Of a stretch of DNA of 64,000 nucleotides, positions 1-9,820 are shown piece after piece. How positions within the stretch are numbered: the first letter of the stretch is position 1; the number at the start of each line of letters is the position of its first letter. The stretch covers positions 186,001 to 250,000 of the forward strand of contig NZ_CP079818.1 in assembly GCF_019334725.1 (NCBI RefSeq), read 5' to 3'. The notes under the pieces were generated by a model. The model saw only the letters and a program-made list of their open reading frames with translations. It was not told the origin of the DNA and searched no databases. The DNA is from Neisseria perflava (lineage in GTDB: Bacteria; Pseudomonadota; Gammaproteobacteria; Burkholderiales; Neisseriaceae). A program made the translations under genes and the position numbers.

Positions 1-80
1 TATTTTACTTTTTATAAATTTATTTCTATTCTATATAGTTTTAAGTTTAGTGGGATACGGATTTAGCTAATGGGCTAAAA

Positions 81-317
81 TCAACGAATAGAAGGAATTC
101 CTCCATTTTTAGAAACAAATATAGGCCAATTTCCAATAATAGATTTATTTATATCCATTGTTTCTAAATATTCTTTTGACTGATATGGGAAAAACCATCC
201 ATCATCATTTTCTCGTACATGAGATTCAACTATTAACAATGAAATTCCCATTTCTTGCTCTATTTGACTTAAAAAAGATACTGCGATTTTCTTTGCTTCT
301 TGATAATTAATTATCAT
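81..317 (-). CDS. Imm35-like immunity protein for the adjacent CdiA toxin
   Basis: This 78-residue protein has no signal peptide, so it should act in the cytoplasm. It reads as an alpha/beta immunity protein: an N-terminal helix (YQEAKKIAVSFL), then GWFFPYQSKEYLE, then GNWPIFVSKNGG. That GWxFxYxSKxYLE ... GNxPIxV pattern is typical of the Imm35 family of polymorphic-toxin systems. Its ATG overlaps the stop codon of the large exoprotein (ATGA arrangement), so the two are translationally coupled, as expected when a cell must make the antidote together with the toxin. The role follows from family resemblance and position. It is slightly short for the family, and nothing recognisable follows it in bases 1-80. 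Confidence 0.75.
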   Translation of the reverse strand: MIINYQEAKKIAVSFLSQIEQEMGISLLIVESHVRENDDGWFFPYQSKEYLETMDINKSIIGNWPIFVSKNGGIPSIR

Positions 318-3300
318 GGCAATACTCCAAATTGAAAATGTTTGAAGGTAGTAAAATTAACTTCCCCTCCTTTTTGTATTTGCCCATCAATATAATTTAC
401 TTTACCTTTTTGGACAACTGCATTCCAGACATGCCCAGTTACACCATCAGTTCCGTAAATAACTGCTCTAGTACCATTTCCTTTCGATATAAGTGAATTT
501 TCGATCTGACTTTTTGAAACCCAACCACTTAATTTTGTTCCGTACATTTTTTCTAATTGATTAAATGGAACAGGTGTGGATCTAGGTAAAGCACTTGTTT
601 TATTTCCAGTTTTTAATATATTATCAACTGCAAACACACAATTAGTGCAATTCTGCATAGAGCCGGTAGGGTTAACTCCTTTTGCTGAACCTGCAGGGTT
701 GTTTGCATCCGTGCGTTTAAAATTTTCCAATGTCTGCCTTCTTGGTTGTATAACAGACACAGGCTTAGCCTTAGGCATACCGGCTCCTGATTTACCCACA
801 CTGAACAAATCTATAGAAAACTGAACATATTCCGCAGCCTGCTCCGACAACCCCAACTGCTTCAAGGTCTGGACCGTAATCGTCGGTCGTTGCTCGCTGG
901 CTTTTTTTCCGAAGTTTTTCGTTCCTGTAATGACATGATCGTAGGAAGACGTTACACCAACCAAAGCGGCGGCACAGCCTAAGCCGAAAGTCTCGGCACA
1001 AGATCCGCCTCCGGCTACGCCTGAAAGAACAACCCCCAAACTGCCCGAAACGATTTCAGCCCCAGGTGAGATGTAGCGGTGCAGGATACTTTTGTCCTCC
1101 CTATCCAGCTTTTCGTACTCAGCCTTCAAATAAGAGGCTACTAAATCAGGATGTTTATTTAGGTAATATAAGGATTCTTTTTTCAAGTCCTTAAATCGGC
1201 TGTCAAAGCGTTGGTCTTGGGTAAATTCGATAATGCGTCCTATATTTTGACGACATTCGGTAATTCTTCCTTTGGAACTGCATTCATTCTCGGCTTGCTC
1301 TTTTATAACGGAATAAATTTTACGGGCTGTCTGTTCATCCTTCTTTAAGGCTTCCGATGTCAGATAGAGGTTGTTTTCCACCGCATTCTGCCCGACCGCC
1401 CCTCCGGTTTGCGCGTCTACCGGCGTGCCGCCCACGGCCGCTCCCGTCAGCGATGCAATCACCCCGCTCTTCGATTTGATTTCCTCTTTGATATGTTCCG
1501 GCAGTAGATTGGCATTGAACTCGCCTGTTTGCGGATCGATTGCGGTTTTACCGTCGTTATACCGTTGAGCAAGATGTTCCGCTGCCTTTTCAGCTGCAAC
1601 TGCAGCCGCGCCGCCGGCAGCAGAATTACCACCGTTGACGCGGGCGATAGTTGCACCTAAAAGGAAATGTCCGATTGCCTGAGCGGTTTCATTTTTGTTT
1701 TCACCGTGTCCAAATGTCCTACCTATTGCTTCGGAAGCATAGGGCGCAGCGGCATTGACTGCGCTTTGTAACCCGCTTTGGCCACCAAGTAGACCGGTCG
1801 CGAGGGTGGTGCCGGCGTTAAGGGCGCGGCGGTGTTTACCTCCTACCCCCCAATTTTGGGCTTCGGCATCGGCTTTGCGATAGGTTTCTGAGTAGTTGAT
1901 TAGAATTTTTTGCCGTTCGGTTTCGTCCAGTTTGGCGTAGGCTTCATAGCTGCCGTCATTTTGGGCTTTCAGACGGCCTTCAAACTCCGCTTCGGCTTTG
2001 GCTTTATTTTCTGCAGCGGTTTTTTGGCGGTTGCTGCTGAAAGTGTGCGTAGCAGATACTATATCGGAAGTTGCTTTAGCCACAATCTGTTGTTTTTCGG
2101 TAATCTTGGCTAAATCGGGCAGAGCCGCAACAGCACGGTGTGCGTTGCTGCTGTCACTGTTGATACCCAGTTCTTGCGTAGTGGTTTCTTTGCCGCCGAT
2201 GTTCAGACGGCCTTCGCTCAGGGTAGCATAGGTGGTGCTGTTGTCGCCACCTTCTTCATATTGCGGCAAGCCGGGGTTGAAGTCGGTACCATTTTTGCCT
2301 GCAGAGCGTGCAAATGCTTTACCTAAGTTTGTTTGACGGAAGTCGGCGTTGTCGGGGTTTTTAGAGGGGCTGTCGCTACCGTAACTGCCGCTCAAACTGA
2401 CATTGGATGCACTATAACTGCTTTGGTTTTGAATATTTTCAAAAGTAAGACGTTTGGCAGTTAATTCATTTTGCTCCTTCGGCGCAGTAGAGGTAACGGC
2501 TCCGCCTTTTAGGTGGACGCTGTCGGCCTGGATGTGGTAGCCGCCTTCTCCTGCAAAAAGTCCGGATTGGATGGCCGCACTGTCACTGCTGCCCGAAGCT
2601 TTGCTTTGGTTGAAGTTGCCCGAAGCCTCCCAGGCGGTGCCGAAGGAAACTTGTACACGTACGCCGGCGCCGGTTTGTTTGTTGTCCTGTTCGGTATGGT
2701 CTTGAACACTTTCGATGTTCAGACGGCCTTTTACATCGGCATCAATGCGGCGGGCAGTGGCTGTAGCCCCTTTGAGAGTGGTATCACCTTTGCTTGCCAA
2801 TTCGATTTTATTAGCTTGGAGGGTCGTGTGATCGTGTGTTTGGGCAAGATAATGGTTTTTACCTTTGCTGCCACCCACTTCGCCGTAAACATAAACACCG
2901 GTTTGCGCGCCTACGGAGACGCCTACACCCACTGATGCACCAAGGCTGCTATTTTTTCCATCGGCGGATTGGGAAGATTGGCCAGACTCGAGTATCAAAT
3001 CCTTGGCTGAATCTAAGCGGAGGGTTTCAGCCGCTTGGGCTTGGGTGTTTTGAAGGTGGATGTTGCCTTCGGTCGAACGGATATTGAGGTTACCACCGGC
3101 ATTCAAAACATTGGCTTGGCTTTGGTTTTGGCTTTGGTCTTGGCTGCTGTTGGCAGTTTTAAAGCCGAAACCTACTTCTGCTTTGGCTAATGCGCCGCCG
3201 CTGGTAGCGGTATTGTAGGCAGAATAAGCTTGTGCACCTGCAGCCAGTGTTTGCAGCGCCTGCGTGCGGTCGTCTGCTTTACTCTTCACCGCGCCTTCGG

Positions 3301-6300
3301 CAGCGTTTACCAGGTCGATCAGTGGAGAAGATACCTTGGCAAAGGTACCAATTTTAACGTCGCGCTCGGATTGGTGGCTGTTGCTCCGATTGTGTTCAGC
3401 CAGAATCTCAACGCTTTTTGCTGTAATATTGATGTCTTTGGCGGCCACCACATTGGCAACCTGTTGGGTATAGTTGCCACCAGCCTGCATATTGACGTTG
3501 CCGCCCAAGCTCCCAACTTGGGATTTAATCTGTTCAACTTGATCACTGTTACTATCTTTTCGGTTTTTCATCCATCCAGCAAAGTGTTCAGTATCGGAAA
3601 TTACCGCAGTGCCGATGCCGCTGGTGATTTGACGTTCTGATTGGGTTTGATTGTTTTGGCTGGAACGGATATTGATATTGCGGCCGGCAGACAAGGTAAC
3701 ATCATCTTCCGCGGCAATGCTGCTACCGAAGATATTGATATCCGCTTTTTTCGCTTGCAATGTGGCGATGCCACCCGCGGACAATTGTGTGCCGGTAGCT
3801 TTATCGAGATTGCCTTGTGCATTGCTACGGTCATTAAACGTCCCCGCCGGAATCAATTCTCGGTTATCTATGCTGAAACCGCTGCGCTTACGGGAACCGT
3901 GTTGATCGGCGGTGTTGCGGGCAACATCCAACGTTATACTTTCTGTTGCCGAAAGCAGGATATCGCGTTCGGCAGTCAGTTTTGTCCCTTCACTTCTGAT
4001 ACTACCGCCGTCGGCAACAATGTTTAGGTTGCCTTGCGCAGAAACGGCCGTTACCACTGCTTGCGTATCTTCTTGATGACGATTTTCCGTAGTTTTTTGG
4101 CGACCACCGTTGATGACGATAGGAGTAAAAGCTGCTGTGGATGCCTTTGCTCCGGCATCAGCACGTTGCAAGGTCTTACCCACTATACTATTGCTGTAGC
4201 CACTGCCTTGCATATTGCGTTTGTAATTAGCTTTGGCAGCATCAATGGGATTCAGGGTTATGCCCATGGATAGACCTGATTGTTTTTGTTCGATATGGTT
4301 GTTGTTATTTGTTTCCGTGTATCCTGCATTTAAAGCAACATCACGTCCCTGTAGGTGCATATCGCCACCTGATGCCAGTATCGCAGCTTTGGTGTTTAGG
4401 GTTCGTTCGGCAATAACAACGGTATCACCTTGTTTACTACCGACTTGGGAGGTTGTCAGGGTGGTTGCAGTTTGGTCTTGGTTGGATTTTGTGGAAGCTT
4501 TAGTGTATCCGACACTTAAAACACCGTCGCGGAAGCCTCCGCTCAGACCCGATTTTTTATATTCGTGTGTTTCAGCATCAAAATGGCGATTGGAAGCTGC
4601 TTCTAGCTGGATGTCCCTACTTGCTTTTAAGACAGTGCCATTATCAGAAATAAGGTTGCTGCCGCGTACATTGATATCCTGCCCGGCTGCAACGATAATT
4701 TTGCCGCCGCCGATGTTGCTGCCGACTGCTTCATCATGACTAAAGCGGTAGCGGTCGTGTGTTTTGGTACTGGAAAGGATGCCTTTGCTTTTCCCGCTTA
4801 CAGCGGCGTCCAATTCGGTTATTTGGCGTCCTTCGCTGATATTGACATCACGTCCCGCGGCAAGGACGGTTTTGCCCTCTTCGGTCTCCAGTTCACCTTG
4901 ACGGATTTTTAAGTCGTTGCCGGCTCTAAGCATTGCGCCGTTTTGCGTGCGGATACTGCTGCCGACTTCGGCACTTTGGCGGACATGACGATGATTTTTG
5001 TCATCTAATGTACCATAGGCTTCGCGATGTTCGGTACGGATGGTGCCGAGATTGAGATTATTACCAGCGGTAATTTGGGTGGTGCCGCCTTTAACTTGGT
5101 TAGAGATGGTGGCTGCATTAAGGTTGATATCGTTGTCGGCATGCAGGGATAGGATGCCGTCTGAAGCTCTGTTATCTACTTGCTCAGTATAGCTTCCGAC
5201 CACGTTAATGCCGGCCATACGATCAATGGCGGTATTGCCGTTACGTTCATTATCGGAAGTTTGGGTTGTACCGTTAAGGTTGATATTTTGCGCTTGGGCA
5301 GTCAGCAGTCTGCCTGCTTGTACCTGCCCGCCGTCGATATTGATACTTTTTTCAGCTTTTAAGCCGATTTGGTCGGCCTGAATATTGCCGTTGCTGTTAA
5401 TATTCCGTGCTTGGATGAGTACGGCCTGCCGCCCCGCAATGGTACCGCTATTAGTCAGGTTTCCGTTTTGCAGTTTAAGTAAGACTTGTTCGGCACTAAT
5501 CAGGCCGCCGGAGGTATTGAGATCACCTTTGCGTGCCAGGGCATAGACTTTGGGGGCGAGTACGGTTTGAGTCGAACCGTCAGACAGGGTGACGGTTTGA
5601 TTTTCCATCCAAACGATATCTGAAGTTAAGCGGGCAACTTGCTCTGCACTCAAGGCGATACCCGGGGTAAGGCCGAATGTTTTGGCAACAGTAAGGCCGT
5701 TGTCCATCAGAGCTTTGAATTGTTCTTCATCACTGCTGTAGCCATCAAGTCGGCGGTAGCCTGTTAACTGGTGGATTTGTTCATTAACAAGTTTTTGTTC
5801 GTAGTAGCCGTCGCCTAGCCGTTTGTGTAGATAATTGGGGTCCAATTGCAGTTGTTTCAACATGTAGTCGCTGCCCAACCAGCGGCGGTAGTCTGTAAAT
5901 TGAGGATCGGTTTCAACCAACCAGCCTTTATTGTCAGGATGGGTGGTGTAGAGGCTGCTGTTCGGCAGAGTAACAGTAGCGTTATTTAATGAGACCACAT
6001 TACCGGTATGGATGCGCTGCCCATTGACGGCTGCTGTGGATGCTCCGTCAATCAGTTTGGCTGCAGATGCTGCGGGTTGAAAGGAAGGGGAGGCAGCATT
6101 CTGTTGGATGACAGATGCAGGCGTGTCGAAGTCGTGGGTAAATAGTTGGGTATCATGGTAAGGAGTGTGGTTTCTTTCGGTACGGCGTTGTCTTTTTCTG
6201 CCACTGTACCATCCTTTTTTTGTAACTGAATCCCACTGTGTGCCGACAGCATCTGTGCGCCCCTTGCCTGTTGTACTTTGATTGGTGATTTCTTTCTGGT

Positions 6301-9300
6301 TTAAATCATCAGTGATAATACGCCCGCCTACTATAATTTGACTGTCTTTGTTCAGCCAGTCTTGGCCTGAAACAGTCAAATTACCACCCACAGTAATGTG
6401 TGCCGGTCGATTTTCGATGATGCGTTCTTTATAAGTCTCGATGTGATAGTCTCGGACATGCCATTGGTTGGCCTCAATACGAGAACCATTTTTTAAATGG
6501 AACGTAGCAGTAGTTTGGTCTTTTTGTCCTTGCGAGTTATCGAATAAACCGTCTTTTCCTGCCTGATAGTAGGTATTTTGCCCCAGTACGGTGTAATCGC
6601 GGACTTGCTTTTCTGCTTTGGCTAAGTATGTTTCTGTTTTAAAGTGATTATTGATATTCTGCATATTCCTAACGGACATCAATGCATCACCTTGTACTTC
6701 CAAACTGGCACTGCCATTAACAAAGGTATCAGCCATGCCTGCCACATGATGTTGTTCATCCAGTCGATTACCGATAGCAAAAATACCTTCGCTGGATAGT
6801 AGGGCTCCCTCTTGGTTATGAATCTCTTTCGCTCCGATATCCAAACGTTTCCTTGCAGCTATTGCACCCGCTTTGGTGCTGCCTTCTGTCGTTTCTTCTC
6901 GGTTAAGCAGTTTTTGCGCGTCCAGAGCAATATGGTTACCATAGATTTTGCCTGTCCCGGTGTTGTTCAAGGTTTGACCTGCACCGATGTGGGTCAAACC
7001 GTTGCTGTTGATCAAACCCCTGTTGTCTACATGCTGTTCGGATGTGATGTTCGTTTGTTCTCCGGCAATAATTTTGCCTGTAACTTGGTTATCTATATTG
7101 CCGGCATTGAGTTTGAGCGTATGACCTGCTTGTAGGGTATGGGTATTTTTCAGACGGCCTTTTGTGCTTAGATTTAATTGGTTGCCTGCAGTGAGATCGC
7201 GGTCTATGACGAAATCATCCCTCAAGGCGATATCCAGCTTGTTACCAGCTGTTAATGTGCCATTATTGGCCAGTGATTTAGCTTGTAGCGATACATTACC
7301 GGCAGATTGAATCGTGCCGTCCGCATTGTTTAACGCCAAAGTGTTTTGATTTTTATCGTGAATAGACAACTGCCGGTTGGTGGCAATTTCACCATGTTGG
7401 TTGTATAGGCCGTCTGAAACAGCTAATTGTGCTTGGTTCGCAGATAGGAGTTTGCCGTTTTGGTTGTCTACATTTCGACTATTGATAGTCAGTTGTTCGG
7501 TAGCAGTAATATGGCCGCTTTGGTTAGTCAGTTGCTGACTTTGGATGCTAACCGTTTCAGCCTCTATACGTCCGTGCGTATTATCTAGAGTCTGACCTTT
7601 GGTATTCAGTTGTGCAACAGAAACTTTTCCTGTATTGCGAAGATTGTTATTGGCAGTGACGGTTCCACTATCGGCAAGAATGTTACCTGCGTTATGTAAA
7701 CTGGCGGTATCAAGCTGTAAATGTGCAGCTTGAATATTGCCTTTTTTATCATTGCTCAAGCGGCCCGAATGAATGAGTGTCAGATTGTTAGCGGTAATTT
7801 CTCCCGCATTATGCAGTTCACGGTTGTCAATCTTGCCGGTTTGAGTTAATAAGTGACCGCTGTTTTTAGCAGTTTGAGCACTAACAGCCAGATCGTGTGC
7901 CTGGAGTTTGCCTTTTGCCGTATTGTTAAATGAATCGCCTGATACTTGTAGTTTAGCCGCATTCAGACTGCCCGAATTTTCCAAACTGTTTTTGGCGGCA
8001 ATGTCGATTTGTCCACCTGCATTGATTGATCCTGCATTATCAAGTGCTCCCGTTGTTTGAATGCGTCCTCTGGCGTAGGCTTTTGCAGATGCTGTAGGTG
8101 AAACGGGATTGTTTGAACCAGGCTTAGATGCCGAGACAGTGCTGCTACCTGAACCTGTTGCAGTACTCGGAATCTGTGGTATGACTGATGGATTGGGATT
8201 CAAACCGGTCTGTGGAACGTCGCTCACACCAATCTTGCCACTGTTATCGAATTTGCCAGCAGATACCAAATCCAATGCTTGTGAACCTGTTTGAATAATA
8301 TTACCCGTGTTATCCAAACTACCTGTTGACATATCTAAGCGGGCAGCCTGGATCGTACCGTTGTTTTGGTTTTTCAGACGGCCTAAATTACGGACAGTCA
8401 ATTCACCTGAGGATAAGACCGTACCTGAATTGTCCAGCGTCTGGCTGTGAATATTGGTATCATTCTGTGAGGCAATCGTACCGCTATTACGGACATTGCG
8501 GGCATGAAGTGAAACCGCATGGTTTTCTCCCGTCGCCGCAATCGTACCCGTGTTGACCAGTTTACCTTCAGCATTCACTGCCACATTGCCGGCTGAGGCA
8601 AACAATTGCCCCTGATTGCGCACGGATGCATCACGATCAGTGCTGATCAAGGTGATCTTACCGGCATACATACCACCCAATGTCCCTGTATCGATGGCAT
8701 ACAGTGAGTTGGCAGAATTTGTATTCGCAGCAGGGGAGTGTGAAGACTGGATAGAGCCATCAGCTGAGACATCATTTTGCCCTGCCAACACACGCACATC
8801 TTTACCCCACACAGGCGCATCAATCTTAACCGCGCGGCTCAATATCTGCGTGTAATCGGTATCGCGGGCATCCAAACCGTGTCCGGCGATTACAACATTG
8901 CCTTGCCTTATCTTAAAGCCACTAAGGTCTCCTGCTTGATATTGCGGTTGGCCTGTAGTTAGAGTGGCACGGGAAGCATTGATAAATCCCCCTCCGTTCA
9001 CTTGAATTCCCGCAGGGTTTGCCACCACCACTTCGGCACGTCTACCACCCACCTCAATATATCCACCCAACAAAGAGGGATTAGCTGAATTGACTTGATT
9101 CACAATAACACGGGCCTCACCACCTGCAAGCCAGGGGTTTCCCTGTATCCAGCCACCCAGCTGTGTTTGCACGTTCCGACGGCTGTTGTTCAAAATGGCA
9201 CCACGGTTGTCAACATTGAAATGGGTGTATTGGTTAACTGAAACCCCTGCGGCAGTAGGGGTTTGGATATTGGCCTGCGGGATGCCGTTGCCGGTTTGCA

Positions 9301-9586
9301 TGATGGTAGGCTGTTGCTGTGCAGGTGCGGATTTGTCAGCAGCGATGCCTTGGGCATTGGCAGAGGGAGAAGTCAGAATAAGGGCAGAGCCGAGGAGTAA
9401 TGAAAGGGAGAATGAGATAACAGAGATAGAATGGATAAAACCTGTAAAGCCCGCAATATCATTTGGCGAAATACCTGCAGCTTGGGTGTCGGCTGTGTTT
9501 TTGCCCTCGCGTTTGGCATTTTCAGCAACAGCTATCATGCAGTTTCGATGTTTATTAAAGACGACTTTGTACAGGGTACGATTCAT
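314..9586 (-). CDS. TpsA/CdiA-type contact-dependent inhibition exoprotein with papain-fold toxin tip
   Basis: A 3,090-residue two-partner-secretion exoprotein. Residues 1-35 form an extended signal peptide region (MNRTLYKVVFNKHRNCMIAV), followed by a hydrophobic core ending SANA at 78. The TPS secretion domain follows, with NPAGIQVNGGG at 190-200. Hundreds of filamentous-haemagglutinin repeats (L.N.G.I.A.. and AGGN..I.S) fill the middle. A VENN pretoxin motif at 2736-2739 marks the constant/variable border. The last 128 residues look like a papain-fold toxin (Tox-PL, glutamine-deamidase or peptidase type): NCTNC (Cys2980/Cys2983), TGHVWN (His3052) and YIDGQ (Asp3067) would form the Cys-His-Asp triad. 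Several uptake sequences lie in the gene. The partner transporter TpsB is not in the window; upstream lie a relaxase remnant and an IS. Toxin chemistry is inferred from motifs. Confidence 0.9.
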   Translation of the reverse strand: MNRTLYKVVFNKHRNCMIAVAENAKREGKNTADTQAAGISPNDIAGFTGFIHSISVISFSLSLLLGSALILTSPSANAQGIAADKSAPAQQQPTIMQTGNGIPQANIQTPTAAGVSVNQYTHFNVDNRGAILNNSRRNVQTQLGGWIQGNPWLAGGEARVIVNQVNSANPSLLGGYIEVGGRRAEVVVANPAGIQVNGGGFINASRATLTTGQPQYQAGDLSGFKIRQGNVVIAGHGLDARDTDYTQILSRAVKIDAPVWGKDVRVLAGQNDVSADGSIQSSHSPAANTNSANSLYAIDTGTLGGMYAGKITLISTDRDASVRNQGQLFASAGNVAVNAEGKLVNTGTIAATGENHAVSLHARNVRNSGTIASQNDTNIHSQTLDNSGTVLSSGELTVRNLGRLKNQNNGTIQAARLDMSTGSLDNTGNIIQTGSQALDLVSAGKFDNSGKIGVSDVPQTGLNPNPSVIPQIPSTATGSGSSTVSASKPGSNNPVSPTASAKAYARGRIQTTGALDNAGSINAGGQIDIAAKNSLENSGSLNAAKLQVSGDSFNNTAKGKLQAHDLAVSAQTAKNSGHLLTQTGKIDNRELHNAGEITANNLTLIHSGRLSNDKKGNIQAAHLQLDTASLHNAGNILADSGTVTANNNLRNTGKVSVAQLNTKGQTLDNTHGRIEAETVSIQSQQLTNQSGHITATEQLTINSRNVDNQNGKLLSANQAQLAVSDGLYNQHGEIATNRQLSIHDKNQNTLALNNADGTIQSAGNVSLQAKSLANNGTLTAGNKLDIALRDDFVIDRDLTAGNQLNLSTKGRLKNTHTLQAGHTLKLNAGNIDNQVTGKIIAGEQTNITSEQHVDNRGLINSNGLTHIGAGQTLNNTGTGKIYGNHIALDAQKLLNREETTEGSTKAGAIAARKRLDIGAKEIHNQEGALLSSEGIFAIGNRLDEQHHVAGMADTFVNGSASLEVQGDALMSVRNMQNINNHFKTETYLAKAEKQVRDYTVLGQNTYYQAGKDGLFDNSQGQKDQTTATFHLKNGSRIEANQWHVRDYHIETYKERIIENRPAHITVGGNLTVSGQDWLNKDSQIIVGGRIITDDLNQKEITNQSTTGKGRTDAVGTQWDSVTKKGWYSGRKRQRRTERNHTPYHDTQLFTHDFDTPASVIQQNAASPSFQPAASAAKLIDGASTAAVNGQRIHTGNVVSLNNATVTLPNSSLYTTHPDNKGWLVETDPQFTDYRRWLGSDYMLKQLQLDPNYLHKRLGDGYYEQKLVNEQIHQLTGYRRLDGYSSDEEQFKALMDNGLTVAKTFGLTPGIALSAEQVARLTSDIVWMENQTVTLSDGSTQTVLAPKVYALARKGDLNTSGGLISAEQVLLKLQNGNLTNSGTIAGRQAVLIQARNINSNGNIQADQIGLKAEKSINIDGGQVQAGRLLTAQAQNINLNGTTQTSDNERNGNTAIDRMAGINVVGSYTEQVDNRASDGILSLHADNDINLNAATISNQVKGGTTQITAGNNLNLGTIRTEHREAYGTLDDKNHRHVRQSAEVGSSIRTQNGAMLRAGNDLKIRQGELETEEGKTVLAAGRDVNISEGRQITELDAAVSGKSKGILSSTKTHDRYRFSHDEAVGSNIGGGKIIVAAGQDINVRGSNLISDNGTVLKASRDIQLEAASNRHFDAETHEYKKSGLSGGFRDGVLSVGYTKASTKSNQDQTATTLTTSQVGSKQGDTVVIAERTLNTKAAILASGGDMHLQGRDVALNAGYTETNNNNHIEQKQSGLSMGITLNPIDAAKANYKRNMQGSGYSNSIVGKTLQRADAGAKASTAAFTPIVINGGRQKTTENRHQEDTQAVVTAVSAQGNLNIVADGGSIRSEGTKLTAERDILLSATESITLDVARNTADQHGSRKRSGFSIDNRELIPAGTFNDRSNAQGNLDKATGTQLSAGGIATLQAKKADINIFGSSIAAEDDVTLSAGRNINIRSSQNNQTQSERQITSGIGTAVISDTEHFAGWMKNRKDSNSDQVEQIKSQVGSLGGNVNMQAGGNYTQQVANVVAAKDINITAKSVEILAEHNRSNSHQSERDVKIGTFAKVSSPLIDLVNAAEGAVKSKADDRTQALQTLAAGAQAYSAYNTATSGGALAKAEVGFGFKTANSSQDQSQNQSQANVLNAGGNLNIRSTEGNIHLQNTQAQAAETLRLDSAKDLILESGQSSQSADGKNSSLGASVGVGVSVGAQTGVYVYGEVGGSKGKNHYLAQTHDHTTLQANKIELASKGDTTLKGATATARRIDADVKGRLNIESVQDHTEQDNKQTGAGVRVQVSFGTAWEASGNFNQSKASGSSDSAAIQSGLFAGEGGYHIQADSVHLKGGAVTSTAPKEQNELTAKRLTFENIQNQSSYSASNVSLSGSYGSDSPSKNPDNADFRQTNLGKAFARSAGKNGTDFNPGLPQYEEGGDNSTTYATLSEGRLNIGGKETTTQELGINSDSSNAHRAVAALPDLAKITEKQQIVAKATSDIVSATHTFSSNRQKTAAENKAKAEAEFEGRLKAQNDGSYEAYAKLDETERQKILINYSETYRKADAEAQNWGVGGKHRRALNAGTTLATGLLGGQSGLQSAVNAAAPYASEAIGRTFGHGENKNETAQAIGHFLLGATIARVNGGNSAAGGAAAVAAEKAAEHLAQRYNDGKTAIDPQTGEFNANLLPEHIKEEIKSKSGVIASLTGAAVGGTPVDAQTGGAVGQNAVENNLYLTSEALKKDEQTARKIYSVIKEQAENECSSKGRITECRQNIGRIIEFTQDQRFDSRFKDLKKESLYYLNKHPDLVASYLKAEYEKLDREDKSILHRYISPGAEIVSGSLGVVLSGVAGGGSCAETFGLGCAAALVGVTSSYDHVITGTKNFGKKASEQRPTITVQTLKQLGLSEQAAEYVQFSIDLFSVGKSGAGMPKAKPVSVIQPRRQTLENFKRTDANNPAGSAKGVNPTGSMQNCTNCVFAVDNILKTGNKTSALPRSTPVPFNQLEKMYGTKLSGWVSKSQIENSLISKGNGTRAVIYGTDGVTGHVWNAVVQKGKVNYIDGQIQKGGEVNFTTFKHFQFGVLP

Positions 9587-9756
9587 AGTAAATGCTTTCT
9601 CGGTAATATTCCTTACAAATATCCATTCTAACTTGAATTAACTTTGTATGTATAGAAAATTTATTTGGGATTGGAAAGGATTAGCTATGAATGTCACAAC
9701 ATTCGGCAAGTTATCTAACAATTTGGTAGTGGTTGTCGTCATTATTGTAACTATGC

Positions 9757-9820
9757 TTGAAATACGAGGCTTTGCTCCGCGTTCTTTCCTTGCTCTCACT
9801 ATGCCTTTTTATACTTTGAG
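9757..9820 (-). pseudogene. Remnant of a MobA-type relaxase gene
   Basis: Read on the minus strand this stretch gives KGIVRARKERGAKPRI, preceded in frame by a stop codon. It matches GIVRAMKERGATPRI in the intact relaxase at 12935-13999, and the DNA similarity covers about 60 bases. No open frame surrounds it. It is cut at the left inverted repeat of the insertion sequence, so IS insertion or an IS-linked deletion probably removed the rest. It suggests a second, earlier mobilisation gene lay here. Confidence 0.6.

Noticed and set aside
2513..2935. 140-codon plus-strand frame inside the CdiA gene, and many similar ones
   Set aside because: All lie opposite the repeat-rich exoprotein and show only complementary low-complexity composition.
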